NCBI RefSeq assembly: GCF_003233845.1
Contig: NZ_QKRB01000035.1
Location: forward strand, 1-64,000
Source of the DNA: Paenibacillus sambharensis
GTDB lineage: Bacteria > Bacillota > Bacilli > Paenibacillales > Paenibacillaceae
Length of the DNA: 64,000 nucleotides
Direction of reading: 5' to 3'
Made by a program: the position numbers and the translations under genes. The notes beneath the pieces are model-generated. The model had not been told where the DNA came from, did not search any database, and saw nothing but the letters and a program-made list of their open reading frames with translations. Below, piece after piece: positions 56,594 through 64,000 of the stretch; within the stretch, counting starts at the first letter, position 1; every line of letters begins with the position of its first letter.

Positions 56594-56809
56594 GTGGCTA
56601 AAGAAGATGTGATTGAAGTTGAAGGTACGGTAATTGAACCGCTGCCCAATGCCATGTTCAAGGTAGAACTGGAGAACGGACATCAGATTCTGGCCCACGT
56701 ATCCGGTAAGCTCAGAATGCACTTTATCCGTATTCTGACAGGAGATAAAGTGGTTATCCAGTTATCGCCATATGACCTGTCTAGAGGTCGTATCACATAT
56801 CGTAAGTAG
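56594..56809 (+). CDS. infA: Translation initiation factor IF-1
   Basis: This 71-aa S1/OB-fold protein ([20 protein letters not shown]) binds the 30S A site. GTG 56594 is 7 bases after AAGGAG and gives the conserved N-terminus; ATG 56588, two codons earlier, is too near and overlaps the previous stop. Standard length. Confidence 0.97.
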   Translation: MAKEDVIEVEGTVIEPLPNAMFKVELENGHQILAHVSGKLRMHFIRILTGDKVVIQLSPYDLSRGRITYRK

Positions 56810-56818
56810 TATCTTATG

Positions 56819-57058
<240 letters not shown>

Positions 57059-57077
57059 GAAGGAGGGATAACCTACA

Positions 57078-57446
57078 ATGGCACGTATAGCTGGTGTAGA
57101 CTTGCCGCGTGACAAGCGCGTAGTAATTGCCTTGACTTACATCTTCGGGATCGGTAACACAACGGCCCAGAAAATTCTGGCTTCGACTGATATCAATCCG
57201 AGCACTCGTGTTCGTGATCTGACGGAAGACGAAGTAAGCCGTCTGCGTGAAACAATCGATAAGTCGGTTAAAGTGGAAGGCGACCTGCGTCGTGAAATCT
57301 CGCTGAACATTAAGCGGTTGATTGAGATCGGCTCTTATCGTGGAATCCGTCATCGTCGCGGTCTGCCTGTGCGCGGACAACGCACTAAGACGAATGCCCG
57401 GACCCGTAAAGGTCCTAGACGGACTGTCGCGAACAAGAAGAAGTAA
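57078..57446 (+). CDS. rpsM: 30S ribosomal protein S13
   Basis: This 122-aa protein ([21 protein letters not shown]) of the 30S head contacts the P-site tRNA with its basic C-terminal tail ([17 protein letters not shown]). AAGGAGGG precedes the ATG. Confidence 0.98.
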   Translation: MARIAGVDLPRDKRVVIALTYIFGIGNTTAQKILASTDINPSTRVRDLTEDEVSRLRETIDKSVKVEGDLRREISLNIKRLIEIGSYRGIRHRRGLPVRGQRTKTNARTRKGPRRTVANKKK

Positions 57447-57465
57447 TAAGGGGGGATAACTGAAA

Positions 57466-57861
57466 ATGGCAAAACCGAAAAAAGTGGTCCGCACGAAGCG
57501 CCGTGACCGTAAAAATATCGAATCTGGCGTAGCACACATCCGTTCGACATTTAACAACACGATCGTTACGATCACCGATCCGCACGGTAACGCGATCTCT
57601 TGGGCAAGCGCAGGCAACCTGGGCTTCAAAGGATCCCGTAAAAGTACTCCGTTTGCTGCACAGATGGCTGCTGAGTCCGCTGCTAAGGCAGCAATGGAGC
57701 ATGGCATGAAAGCTGTTGAAGTCATGGTTAAAGGTCCTGGTTCCGGTCGTGAAGCCGCAATCCGTTCGCTTCAAGCCGCTGGCCTTGAAGTTAACCTGAT
57801 TAAAGACGTCACGCCAATCCCGCATAACGGATGCCGTCCGCCGAAACGTCGCCGCGTATAG
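57466..57861 (+). CDS. rpsK: 30S ribosomal protein S11
   Basis: This 131-aa platform protein has [15 protein letters not shown] near residues 24-38 and ends in the conserved [21 protein letters not shown] precedes the ATG. No rpsD (S4) follows here, as in B. subtilis, where it is elsewhere. Confidence 0.98.
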   Translation: MAKPKKVVRTKRRDRKNIESGVAHIRSTFNNTIVTITDPHGNAISWASAGNLGFKGSRKSTPFAAQMAAESAAKAAMEHGMKAVEVMVKGPGSGREAAIRSLQAAGLEVNLIKDVTPIPHNGCRPPKRRRV

Positions 57862-57953
57862 TTCAAACGCGTGTGGTATCAAATATCTGCAACTTGTGAA
57901 TAATGGTTGTGAAGGTTAGGCATACTACATGATTTGACCAAATAGCGGTGTAG

Positions 57954-57986
57954 ATACTGAACCGGCCCGGCGGCCGGTGATCAGTA
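57954..57986 (+). other. Strong hairpin in the rpoA leader
   Basis: TACTGA (57955-57960) and ACCGGCC (57961-57967) pair with GGCCGGT (57972-57978) and TCAGTA (57981-57986), with a 4-base loop and a 2-base GA bulge. No T run follows. It lies about 35 bases before the rpoA start in the 161-base rpsK-rpoA gap. Confidence 0.65.
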
Positions 57987-58022
57987 TGGATACGGAGCGA
58001 CGTTTGAAGGAGGGTTATTTTA

Positions 58023-58967
58023 GTGATTGAGATCGAAAAGCCGAAAATCGAAACCGTAGAGCTGAGCGACGAAGGCACGTACGGACGTTTCGTTGTAGAG
58101 CCGCTTGAACGCGGATATGGCACGACACTTGGAAACTCGCTGCGCAGAATTCTGTTGTCGTCGCTTCCAGGAGCGGCTGTTACATCGGTACAGATCGACG
58201 GAGTACTTCACGAGTTCTCAACGGTTCCTGGTGTTCTCGAGGATGTTACCGAGATCATCCTGAACCTGAAGAGCCTCTCGCTGAAGATACATTCCGACGA
58301 GGAGAAGGTGTTGGAGATTGATGCGGAAGGCGACGGTGCGGTAACGGCCGGCGACATTCGTGCAGACAGCGATGTCGAGATTCTCAACCCTGATCTTCAT
58401 ATCGCAACATTGGCATCGGGTGCCCGTCTTCATCTGCGGGTATTCGCTAATCGCGGCCGCGGATATGTTATGGCAGACCGCAACAAACGCGAGGATCAGC
58501 CGATTGGCGTGCTGCCGGTCGACTCGATCTACACGCCAATTACGCGTGTCAACTACAGCGTAGAAAATACGCGTGTCGGTCAAGTCACCAACTATGACAA
58601 ACTGACCCTTGAGGTCTGGACCGACGGCAGCATCCGGCCGGAAGAGGCTGTAAGCCTTGGCGCCAAAATCTTGACCGAGCATCTGGATCTCTTCGTTGGT
58701 CTGACCGACGAAGCGAAGGATGCAGAAATTATGGTTGAGAAAGAAGAAGACAAGAAAGAAAAAGTGCTTGAAATGACAATTGAGGAACTGGATCTCTCGG
58801 TTCGTTCCTATAACTGTCTGAAACGCGCTGGCATCAATACTGTTCAAGAGCTGATCACAAAAACCGAAGAAGATATGATGAAGGTCCGCAACCTGGGCCG
58901 CAAATCTTTGGAGGAAGTACAAGAGAAGCTTGAAGAGCTTGGTTTGGGCCTCCGCATGGAAGACTAA
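58023..58967 (+). CDS. rpoA: RNA polymerase alpha subunit
   Basis: This 314-aa protein has an N-terminal domain for dimerisation and core assembly ([22 protein letters not shown], about 28-49), a linker near 235-245 rich in Glu/Lys, and a C-terminal domain ([16 protein letters not shown] onward) that contacts UP elements and activators. GTG start 58023 after GGAGGG. Confidence 0.99.
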   Translation: MIEIEKPKIETVELSDEGTYGRFVVEPLERGYGTTLGNSLRRILLSSLPGAAVTSVQIDGVLHEFSTVPGVLEDVTEIILNLKSLSLKIHSDEEKVLEIDAEGDGAVTAGDIRADSDVEILNPDLHIATLASGARLHLRVFANRGRGYVMADRNKREDQPIGVLPVDSIYTPITRVNYSVENTRVGQVTNYDKLTLEVWTDGSIRPEEAVSLGAKILTEHLDLFVGLTDEAKDAEIMVEKEEDKKEKVLEMTIEELDLSVRSYNCLKRAGINTVQELITKTEEDMMKVRNLGRKSLEEVQEKLEELGLGLRMED

Positions 58968-59070
58968 GACATCTTAGCATTTAGGCATAGCAGATTTGTA
59001 CAGCAGATCCTAAGCTTCGCTAAGAAGTCGGTTTGCTCGGCAAATCTTTCTTAAAGGGAGGGAAAACAAG

Positions 59071-59436
59071 ATGGCATACCAAAAGTTGGGACGTGACTCC
59101 AGCGCGCGGAAAGCATTGTTCCGTGACCTGGTTACTGACCTTTTCCTGTATGAGCGCATCGAGACGACAGAAGCTAAAGCGAAAGAAGTTCGTTCTATCG
59201 CGGAAAAACTGATCACGAAAGCAAAGAAGGGTGACCTTCATGCTCGTCGTCAGGTAGCGGCATTCGTTCGTCGTGAATCGATCGATGGACAACAAGATGC
59301 GATTCAAAAGCTGTTCTCTGAGCTGGCCACCCGTTACTCGGAACGTGCGGGCGGATACACACGGATCCTTAAGCTGGGACCACGTCGTGGTGACTCGGCA
59401 CCTATGGTGTATTTGGAACTGGTGGATCGTGCGTAA
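59071..59436 (+). CDS. rplQ: 50S ribosomal protein L17
   Basis: This 121-aa protein ([20 protein letters not shown]) lies at the tunnel-exit side. GGGAGGG precedes the ATG. Last gene of the alpha cluster here: a terminator and then truA follow, without the ECF transporter genes seen at this place in B. subtilis. Confidence 0.98.
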   Translation: MAYQKLGRDSSARKALFRDLVTDLFLYERIETTEAKAKEVRSIAEKLITKAKKGDLHARRQVAAFVRRESIDGQQDAIQKLFSELATRYSERAGGYTRILKLGPRRGDSAPMVYLELVDRA

Positions 59437-59451
59437 TTAGACGGGAAGAGA

Positions 59452-59513
59452 AAGGGTGGACCAAGAGGGACCGGTGCTGCGCAGCGGTTCCGCAATGGGA
59501 CCACCTTTTTTTC
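59452..59513 (+). terminator. Terminator after rplQ
   Basis: AAAGGGTGGACC (59452-59462) pairs imperfectly with GGGACCACCTTT (59497-59508), with inner CGGT-GCTGC/GCAGC-GG pairing, and ends in a T run. It closes the long S10-spc-alpha unit. Confidence 0.8.
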
Positions 59514-59560
59514 TGATCCAACCCTAACCACAATTCACATAAGCAGCAGGAGGTACCATT

Positions 59561-60343
59561 ATGCGAACCGTCGCCATGATCGTCAGCTATGACGGAACGG
59601 CATACAGCGGATTTCAAAGCCAGCCACAAGGACAAACCGTACAGGATGAAATCCAGCTGGCTCTGCAGCGGCTGACAGGAGAGGCAATCAAGATCGACGG
59701 TTCCGGGCGTACGGACGCAGGCGTTCATGCGTATGGACAAGTGATCAGCTTTGTGACGGAGTCTCCAATACCGATGAAGCGTTTTGCAATGGCACTGAAT
59801 GGTTGGCTGCCGAATGACATCATCGTGAGGAGCGCCCATGAGATGCCTGCCGGGTTTCATGCCCGTATACATGCTGTCCGCAAGACCTACCGTTATTCCA
59901 TAACGACTGGCAAGTATCCGAATGTCTTCACGAGCAGATATCGGTTCCATCATTATAACCCGCTGGATGTGGATGCTATGCGGAAGGCTATTGTTCATCT
60001 GCTGGGTGAACATGATTTTTCTTCCTTTACCTCGGCTGGTTCAACCAAGCGCAGTCATGTCAGGACCATCCATGAGGTAAGCATTGAGCAGGATGGAGAA
60101 GACATACACACTTTCGTAACAGGTAACGGCTTCTTGTATAACATGGTGCGTATCATCATGGGTACGTTAATGTGGGTCGGGGAAGGTAAATGGGAACCGG
60201 AGCGTATGCCCCGGGTAATTGAGGCTATGGACCGTTCACAGGCTGGCCCTAAGGCTGGTGCACAGGGACTTACCTTGTGGGAAGTGGGATACCCTGAGCC
60301 TTTCTCGCAGTGGCTGCAAATTGATCCGGCAAACGATATGTAA
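59561..60343 (+). CDS. truA: tRNA pseudouridine synthase A
   Basis: This 260-aa enzyme makes pseudouridine at positions 38-40 of tRNA anticodon arms. The catalytic D52 is in GSGRTDAGVHA. AGGAGGT precedes the ATG. In B. subtilis truA follows the ECF transporter genes; here it directly follows rplQ. Confidence 0.97.
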   Translation: MRTVAMIVSYDGTAYSGFQSQPQGQTVQDEIQLALQRLTGEAIKIDGSGRTDAGVHAYGQVISFVTESPIPMKRFAMALNGWLPNDIIVRSAHEMPAGFHARIHAVRKTYRYSITTGKYPNVFTSRYRFHHYNPLDVDAMRKAIVHLLGEHDFSSFTSAGSTKRSHVRTIHEVSIEQDGEDIHTFVTGNGFLYNMVRIIMGTLMWVGEGKWEPERMPRVIEAMDRSQAGPKAGAQGLTLWEVGYPEPFSQWLQIDPANDM

Positions 60344-60356
60344 GTCATAATATTGC

Positions 60357-60385
60357 TTGCAGTACACGCTGGTTTATAGTAGAAT
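60357..60385 (+). promoter_or_regulatory. Promoter of rplM-rpsI
   Basis: TTGCAG (60357-60362), a 17-base spacer and TAGAAT (60380-60385), followed by the L13 leader. Confidence 0.65.
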
Positions 60386-60455
60386 ATAACTTGTGCCTTC
60401 TTAGTGGCTCTCCCACAGCCCCGCCTAAGTTGGTGCAAACTTGGCAAATTGATTA

Positions 60456-60543
60456 ATATCCTTGAACCGTCTTGAAGTGCTGTGCAATCCACTGATTTCA
60501 CTCATGACATAGACGTGCGGGCAACCGCATTTGTGAACGAATA
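60456..60543 (+). promoter_or_regulatory. L13 (rplM) leader RNA
   Basis: The segment with ATCCTTGAACCGTCTTGAAG, GTGCTGTGCAATCCA and GACGTGCGGGCAACCGCA closely resembles the Bacillales L13 leader I remember, which mediates autogenous control of rplM-rpsI. GCGG-GCAA-CCGC at 60517-60532 is one of its hairpins. The whole 270-base truA-rplM gap is promoter plus this leader. Confidence 0.85.
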
Positions 60544-60612
60544 TATGATTTTTGATACCCAATTACGTTTCCATACAAGTGAAATGTGCTATTGAACGAA
60601 GGAGGATCATCC

Positions 60613-61050
60613 ATGCGTACCACGTATATGGCCAAGCCGAACGAAGTTGAACGCAACTGGTTCGTAATCGATGCTGAAGGCAAAACACTCGGCCGTCTGG
60701 CAAGTGAAGCTGCAGCGCTTATCCGCGGCAAACACAAACCACAATTCACACCTCATGTTGATACTGGTGATTTCGTCGTCATCATCAACGCTGAGAAGAT
60801 CGTTCTGACAGGCAAGAAGCTCCAAAACAAGATGTACTATCGTCACTCCCTGTACCCGGGCGGTCTGAAGGTTACTTCCGCAGCTGATATGCTGAAGAAG
60901 CATCCTACGCGCGTGGTAGAGTCTGCGGTACACGGCATGCTGCCGAAGAACCGTCTGGGCGAGAAAATGAAGCTGAAGCTGAAAGTTTACGCAGGTTCGG
61001 AGCATCCGCACCAAGCACAAAATCCACAAGTTTACGAACTTCAGGGTTAA
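60613..61050 (+). CDS. rplM: 50S ribosomal protein L13
   Basis: This 145-aa early-assembly protein ([20 protein letters not shown]) includes [11 protein letters not shown] and [20 protein letters not shown] precedes ATG 60613; the frame from 60586 lacks a site. Under the L13 leader and followed by rpsI 18 bases later. Confidence 0.98.
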   Translation: MRTTYMAKPNEVERNWFVIDAEGKTLGRLASEAAALIRGKHKPQFTPHVDTGDFVVIINAEKIVLTGKKLQNKMYYRHSLYPGGLKVTSAADMLKKHPTRVVESAVHGMLPKNRLGEKMKLKLKVYAGSEHPHQAQNPQVYELQG

Positions 61051-61068
61051 TAAAGGGAGGACAGTTTC

Positions 61069-61461
61069 ATGGCTCAAGTGCAATACTATGGAACAGGTCG
61101 TCGTAAACATTCGGTAGCGCGTGTGCGCCTTGTACCGGGTGAAGGACGAATCATTGTTAATAAGCGTGATTTGAACGAATATTTTGGACACGAAACACTG
61201 AAGCTGATTGTTAAGCAGCCGCTTGCACTTACTGAGACCCTGTCGAAGTACGACGTTCTCGTAATTGCTAACGGTGGCGGTACAACTGGTCAAGCTGGTG
61301 CAATTCGTCACGGTATTTCCCGTGCATTGCTGAAAGCTGATCCTGAGTTCCGTCCGGCTCTGAAGCGTGCAGGCTTCCTGACTCGTGATCCGCGGATGAA
61401 AGAACGTAAGAAGTACGGTCTTAAAGCGGCACGTCGTGCTCCTCAGTTCTCGAAGCGTTAA
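61069..61461 (+). CDS. rpsI: 30S ribosomal protein S9
   Basis: This 130-aa protein ([20 protein letters not shown]) ends in the conserved basic tail [10 protein letters not shown] that touches P-site tRNA. AAAGGGAGG precedes the ATG. Terminator at 61480. Confidence 0.98.
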   Translation: MAQVQYYGTGRRKHSVARVRLVPGEGRIIVNKRDLNEYFGHETLKLIVKQPLALTETLSKYDVLVIANGGGTTGQAGAIRHGISRALLKADPEFRPALKRAGFLTRDPRMKERKKYGLKAARRAPQFSKR

Positions 61462-61479
61462 TATTCCATTCAAGGAATC

Positions 61480-61509
61480 AGCCCTTGGCCTCTGGCCAGG
61501 GGCTTTTTT
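61480..61509 (+). terminator. Terminator after rpsI
   Basis: AGCCCTTGGCC-tct-GGCCAGGGGCT is a near-perfect stem followed by TTTTTTA. The stretch 61510-61656 beyond it shows no gene or clear structure. Confidence 0.93.
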
Positions 61510-61656
61510 ATATAGTTGGGGACATGACGGTTGGATGATGAGGGGTGCAGTTAAGGTAGAGAAGGCCAGCGCCAGGGGGAAGCAGAGATGCACCGCTTAA
61601 GCCGCAAGAATAGGAAGTCAAACGCCTTATTGTGGGCATACGATGGAATATAGGCA

Positions 61657-61685
61657 TTGAGTTATGCGATGGAAAGACGTATACT
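61657..61685 (+). promoter_or_regulatory. SigA promoter of cysH-sat
   Basis: TTGAGT (61657-61662), a 17-base spacer and TATACT (61680-61685), 52 bases before cysH. Confidence 0.7.
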
Positions 61686-61690
61686 ATTGT

Positions 61691-61716
61691 TAATGCATAT
61701 CACTTTACTAGGAATT
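61691..61716 (+). promoter_or_regulatory. Possible CymR-like operator upstream of cysH
   Basis: TAAT, 16 bases, GGAATT (61691-61694 and 61711-61716) resembles the spaced TAAW...GGAATT signature I recall for the cysteine-metabolism repressor CymR. It overlaps the expected transcription start, a suitable repressor position. The match is from memory and short. Confidence 0.35.
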
Positions 61717-61736
61717 AAATTATTGGAGGTCTGGAT

Positions 61737-62429
61737 ATGAACCTGTTCGAAAAAGAAGCGCTCATCAAACAAAAAGAGGTTGAGCTCGAGAGCGCATCGC
61801 CGGAAGATATATTGAAGTATGCTGTTGAGACATTCCCGAATATTACATTCGCCTGCAGCTTCGGTGCCGAGGATGTCGTTCTTGTAGACATGCTTCAGAA
61901 GATCAGCCCTAAGACTGATATCTTCTACTTGAACACTGACTTCCACTTTACGGAAACCTATGAAACCCGTGACCGGCTGGAGCAGCATTACAATATGAAG
62001 TTTGTTGAAGTTAAACCGGAGATCACACCGGAAGAGCAAGCAGCACAGCATGGTCCTGAATTGTGGAAGTCCGATCCCAATGCATGCTGCAATATCCGCA
62101 AAGTAACGCCTCTTACACAGATTCTTTCGAAATATGAGGCTTGGATTACGGGCATTCGCCGTGACCAGGCGCCTACGCGTGCGAATGCGAAGAAAATCGA
62201 GTATGATACGAAGTTTGGCTTGGTTAAATTCAATCCGATTGCACACTGGACATCTGATGATGTCTGGAATTATATCCGTGCCAATAATGTCATTTACAAC
62301 CCGCTTCATGACAACAATTATCCGAGCATCGGCTGCGAGTACTGCACGCGTCAAGTTATGCCGGGTGAAGACCCTCGTGCTGGACGATGGGCCGGTAACG
62401 AGAAGACTGAATGCGGTTTGCATAAATAA
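61737..62429 (+). CDS. cysH: Adenylyl-/phosphoadenylyl-sulfate reductase
   Basis: This 230-aa enzyme reduces activated sulfate (APS or PAPS) to sulfite using thioredoxin. The catalytic C226 is in ECGLH near the C-terminus. The pairs C117-C118 and C200/C203 (CEYC) are the ligands of the [4Fe-4S] cluster of assimilatory APS reductases, absent from E. coli CysH; this suggests APS as substrate, though B. subtilis CysH with the same motif accepts both. GGAGGT precedes the ATG. It is followed by sat, which makes APS. Confidence 0.95.
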   Translation: MNLFEKEALIKQKEVELESASPEDILKYAVETFPNITFACSFGAEDVVLVDMLQKISPKTDIFYLNTDFHFTETYETRDRLEQHYNMKFVEVKPEITPEEQAAQHGPELWKSDPNACCNIRKVTPLTQILSKYEAWITGIRRDQAPTRANAKKIEYDTKFGLVKFNPIAHWTSDDVWNYIRANNVIYNPLHDNNYPSIGCEYCTRQVMPGEDPRAGRWAGNEKTECGLHK

Positions 62430-62474
62430 TCCATTACAGCAGATTAAGTCAACATTATTGGGAGGTTTGGCTAC

Positions 62475-63644
62475 ATGGGGATTCAACCACATGGCGGTGA
62501 GCTGGTAAACCGGATCGCTGCCGGCGGTGAACGCGAAGCATTGCTTGCCGAAGCGGCAGGTTTGAAGGCTGTGCCGGTCAATACATGGACCATTTCAGAT
62601 TTGGATCTGATCGGTGTGGGCGCTTTTTCACCACTGAAGGGATTTTTGAATGAAGCAGATTATCGCTCTGTCGTAGATACGATGCGTCTTGCAGATGGTA
62701 CGGTTTGGAGTATTCCGATTACACTGGCCGTTACAGATGAGAAGGCAGCAGAGCTGTCCACAGGTGAGCGCGCTGCGCTCGTCGGCGAAGCTGACGGTGT
62801 CATTTACGGCGTTATTGACATTGAAAGCATCTATAAAGCAGACCAGAAGCATGAGGCTGTGCAGGTTTTCAAGACGGATGATCTTGAGCATCCTGGTGTA
62901 GCGAAGCTGATGGGCCGTCCTTCTACCTATGTAGGTGGCGCGATCACGGTTCTGAACCGTCCGAAGCCAGAGAAATTCGAAGAGTTTTACTTTGACCCGG
63001 CTGAAACACGGAAAATGTTCGAGGAGAACGGATGGCGTACAGTCGTCGGCTTCCAGACACGGAACCCTGTTCACCGTGCACATGAGTATATTCAGAAATC
63101 CGCTATGGAAATTGTGGATGCTCTGTTCTTGAATCCTCTTGTCGGCGAGACCAAGTCTGATGATGTGCCAGCAAATGTGCGCATGAAGAGCTACCTGGCT
63201 TTGCTTGAGAACTACTATCCGAAGGACCGTGTGTTCCTGGGCGTATTTCCGGCTGCTATGCGTTACGCAGGCCCGAGGGAAGCGATTTTCCATGCACTCG
63301 TGCGGAAGAACTACGGCTGTACACACTTCATCGTTGGCCGTGATCACGCTGGTGTAGGCGATTATTACGGTACGTATGAGGCGCAGGATCTTCTTCGTAC
63401 ATTTACAGCGGAAGAGCTGGGGATTATGCCGCTTTATTTTGAACACAGCTTCTTCTGCAAAAAATGCGGCAACATGGCCTCCAGTAAAACATGCCCGCAT
63501 GATAAGGCTGACCACCTGACATTGTCGGGCACGAAGGTTCGCGCACTGCTGCGCGATGGCATCTGTCCGCCGCCAGAATTCTCGCGCCCGGAAGTGGCAC
63601 AGATTCTGATTGAAGGTATGGCAGATCAGGCTGTAAAACCTTAA
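62475..63644 (+). CDS. sat: Sulfate adenylyltransferase (ATP sulfurylase)
   Basis: This 389-aa monofunctional enzyme makes APS from ATP and sulfate. The catalytic [11 protein letters not shown] lies near residues 193-203, followed by [13 protein letters not shown] Cys-rich patch [16 protein letters not shown] (about 334-349) is a zinc-type site seen in this family. GGAGGT precedes ATG 62475. With cysH it supplies sulfite; no APS kinase (cysC) or sulfate transporter gene follows in the window. Confidence 0.97.
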   Translation: MGIQPHGGELVNRIAAGGEREALLAEAAGLKAVPVNTWTISDLDLIGVGAFSPLKGFLNEADYRSVVDTMRLADGTVWSIPITLAVTDEKAAELSTGERAALVGEADGVIYGVIDIESIYKADQKHEAVQVFKTDDLEHPGVAKLMGRPSTYVGGAITVLNRPKPEKFEEFYFDPAETRKMFEENGWRTVVGFQTRNPVHRAHEYIQKSAMEIVDALFLNPLVGETKSDDVPANVRMKSYLALLENYYPKDRVFLGVFPAAMRYAGPREAIFHALVRKNYGCTHFIVGRDHAGVGDYYGTYEAQDLLRTFTAEELGIMPLYFEHSFFCKKCGNMASSKTCPHDKADHLTLSGTKVRALLRDGICPPPEFSRPEVAQILIEGMADQAVKP

Positions 63645-63665
63645 CGCCAATATACATTTGTTCAT

Positions 63666-63757
63666 AAAAGACCACCCTGTCCCATATAGTTGTATAGGAT
63701 GTCCGGCTATTGATTAGCCAGGTCTCTATGCAAACTGGGAATCGGGGTGGTTTTTCT
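63666..63757 (+). terminator. Structured sat-cwlD junction: terminator-like stem enclosing small hairpins
   Basis: AAAAGACCACCC (63666-63677) pairs with GGGTGGTTTTTC (63745-63756), ending in a T run. The 67-base loop contains a perfect GGCTA-ttgat-TAGCC hairpin (63704-63718) and TCC/GGA pairing. The right arm is also the cwlD ribosome binding site (GGGGTGG, 63744-63750), so the fold would both end sat transcription and hide the cwlD start. Confidence 0.6.
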
Positions 63758-63758
63758 T

Positions 63759-64000
63759 ATGCGCCGCATCAAAAATCGTTTTATTGTATGGATTAGCTAC
63801 AGAGGGGCGGCCCGCATCGGTGTTGGCTTCGGGACTGTACTGCTGATTCTCCTGCTGCTCTCGCAGGAGGCGCCTACTTCAAGAACCTGGACATACTGGA
63901 CGCTGCCGCTTTCCGGTAAAACCATTATGCTGGATGCGGGGCATGGAGGCGTGGATGGGGGAGCAAGCAGCAAGCAGGGGACGATTGAGAAGGATCTAAA
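63759..64000 (+). CDS. cwlD: N-acetylmuramoyl-L-alanine amidase CwlD (5' part, runs off the window)
   Basis: About 80 codons are visible. They encode a basic N-terminus with one transmembrane/signal helix (about residues 19-35) and then the Amidase_3 start IMLDAGHGGVDGGAS (about 57-71), whose His is a zinc ligand. CwlD is needed to make muramic-lactam in spore cortex, which marks it for germination enzymes. In B. subtilis cwlD also lies downstream of rpsI. GGGGTGG is 8 bases before ATG 63759. Confidence 0.88.
   Translation, partial: MRRIKNRFIVWISYRGAARIGVGFGTVLLILLLLSQEAPTSRTWTYWTLPLSGKTIMLDAGHGGVDGGASSKQGTIEKDL

Noticed and set aside
59452..59513. T-box upstream of truA
   Set aside because: GGGTGGACC superficially resembles a T-box core, but there is no Stem I, no specifier and no aminoacyl-related target; the structure fits a plain terminator.
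61510..61736. S-box (SAM) riboswitch upstream of cysH-sat
   Set aside because: No conserved S-box core (for example AGAGGGACTGGC-type segments) is visible, and the gap is too unstructured.

Overview
The window looks like the chromosome of a Bacillales bacterium, most probably Paenibacillus or a close relative. The evidence is gene content and order: ctsR-mcsA-mcsB-clpC, radA-disA, a PIN/TRAM protein, ispD-ispF-gltX-cysE-cysS-mrnC-rlmB-rae1-sigH-rpmG-secE-nusG, and then the str/S10/spc/alpha ribosomal superoperon, as in Bacillus subtilis. Composition is moderately GC-rich, start sites carry strong AGGAGG-type ribosome binding sites, and UUG starts are common. Nearly all genes point one way, as expected near the replication origin. 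Genus assignment is inference from memory, not from a search.

Layout. 1-735: 3' end of a 23S rRNA gene with a terminator and no 5S gene after it. 829-3443: an unrecognised small protein, two tandem four-helix membrane proteins (DUF3147-like) and an Eis-type acetyltransferase. 3595-8375: the CtsR-controlled stress operon. 8457-12996: an IsdG-like heme monooxygenase and a three-gene ABC importer of the ferric iron/phosphonate class, lying between clpC and radA. 13179-21083: radA, c-di-AMP synthase disA, phosphatidylserine synthase, a Cys-containing unknown on the minus strand, the PIN/TRAM protein, ispD, ispF and gltX. 21097-26554: a Cys-specific T-box leader, cysE-cysS-mrnC-rlmB-rae1, and sigH.

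26697-43733: L33, SecE, NusG, L11, L1, L10, L7/L12, a methyltransferase, RNA polymerase beta and beta', an L7Ae-like protein, S12, S7, EF-G and EF-Tu. 43880-59513: the S10, spc and alpha clusters from rpsJ to rplQ, with secY, adk, map, infA and rpoA. 59561-61509: truA, then an L13 leader with rplM and rpsI. 61657-63644: the sulfate-assimilation pair cysH-sat. 63759 to the edge: the 5' part of cwlD.

I found no mobile element, CRISPR array, phage gene or obvious defence system. The protein-coding content is largely conserved housekeeping. The less explained signals are RNA-level: structured untranslated segments before cysE, rpoB, rpsJ, rpmJ, rpoA and cwlD. There are also local rearrangements relative to B. 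subtilis: an iron-type cassette after clpC, cysH-sat after rpsI, and no ECF transporter genes between rplQ and truA.
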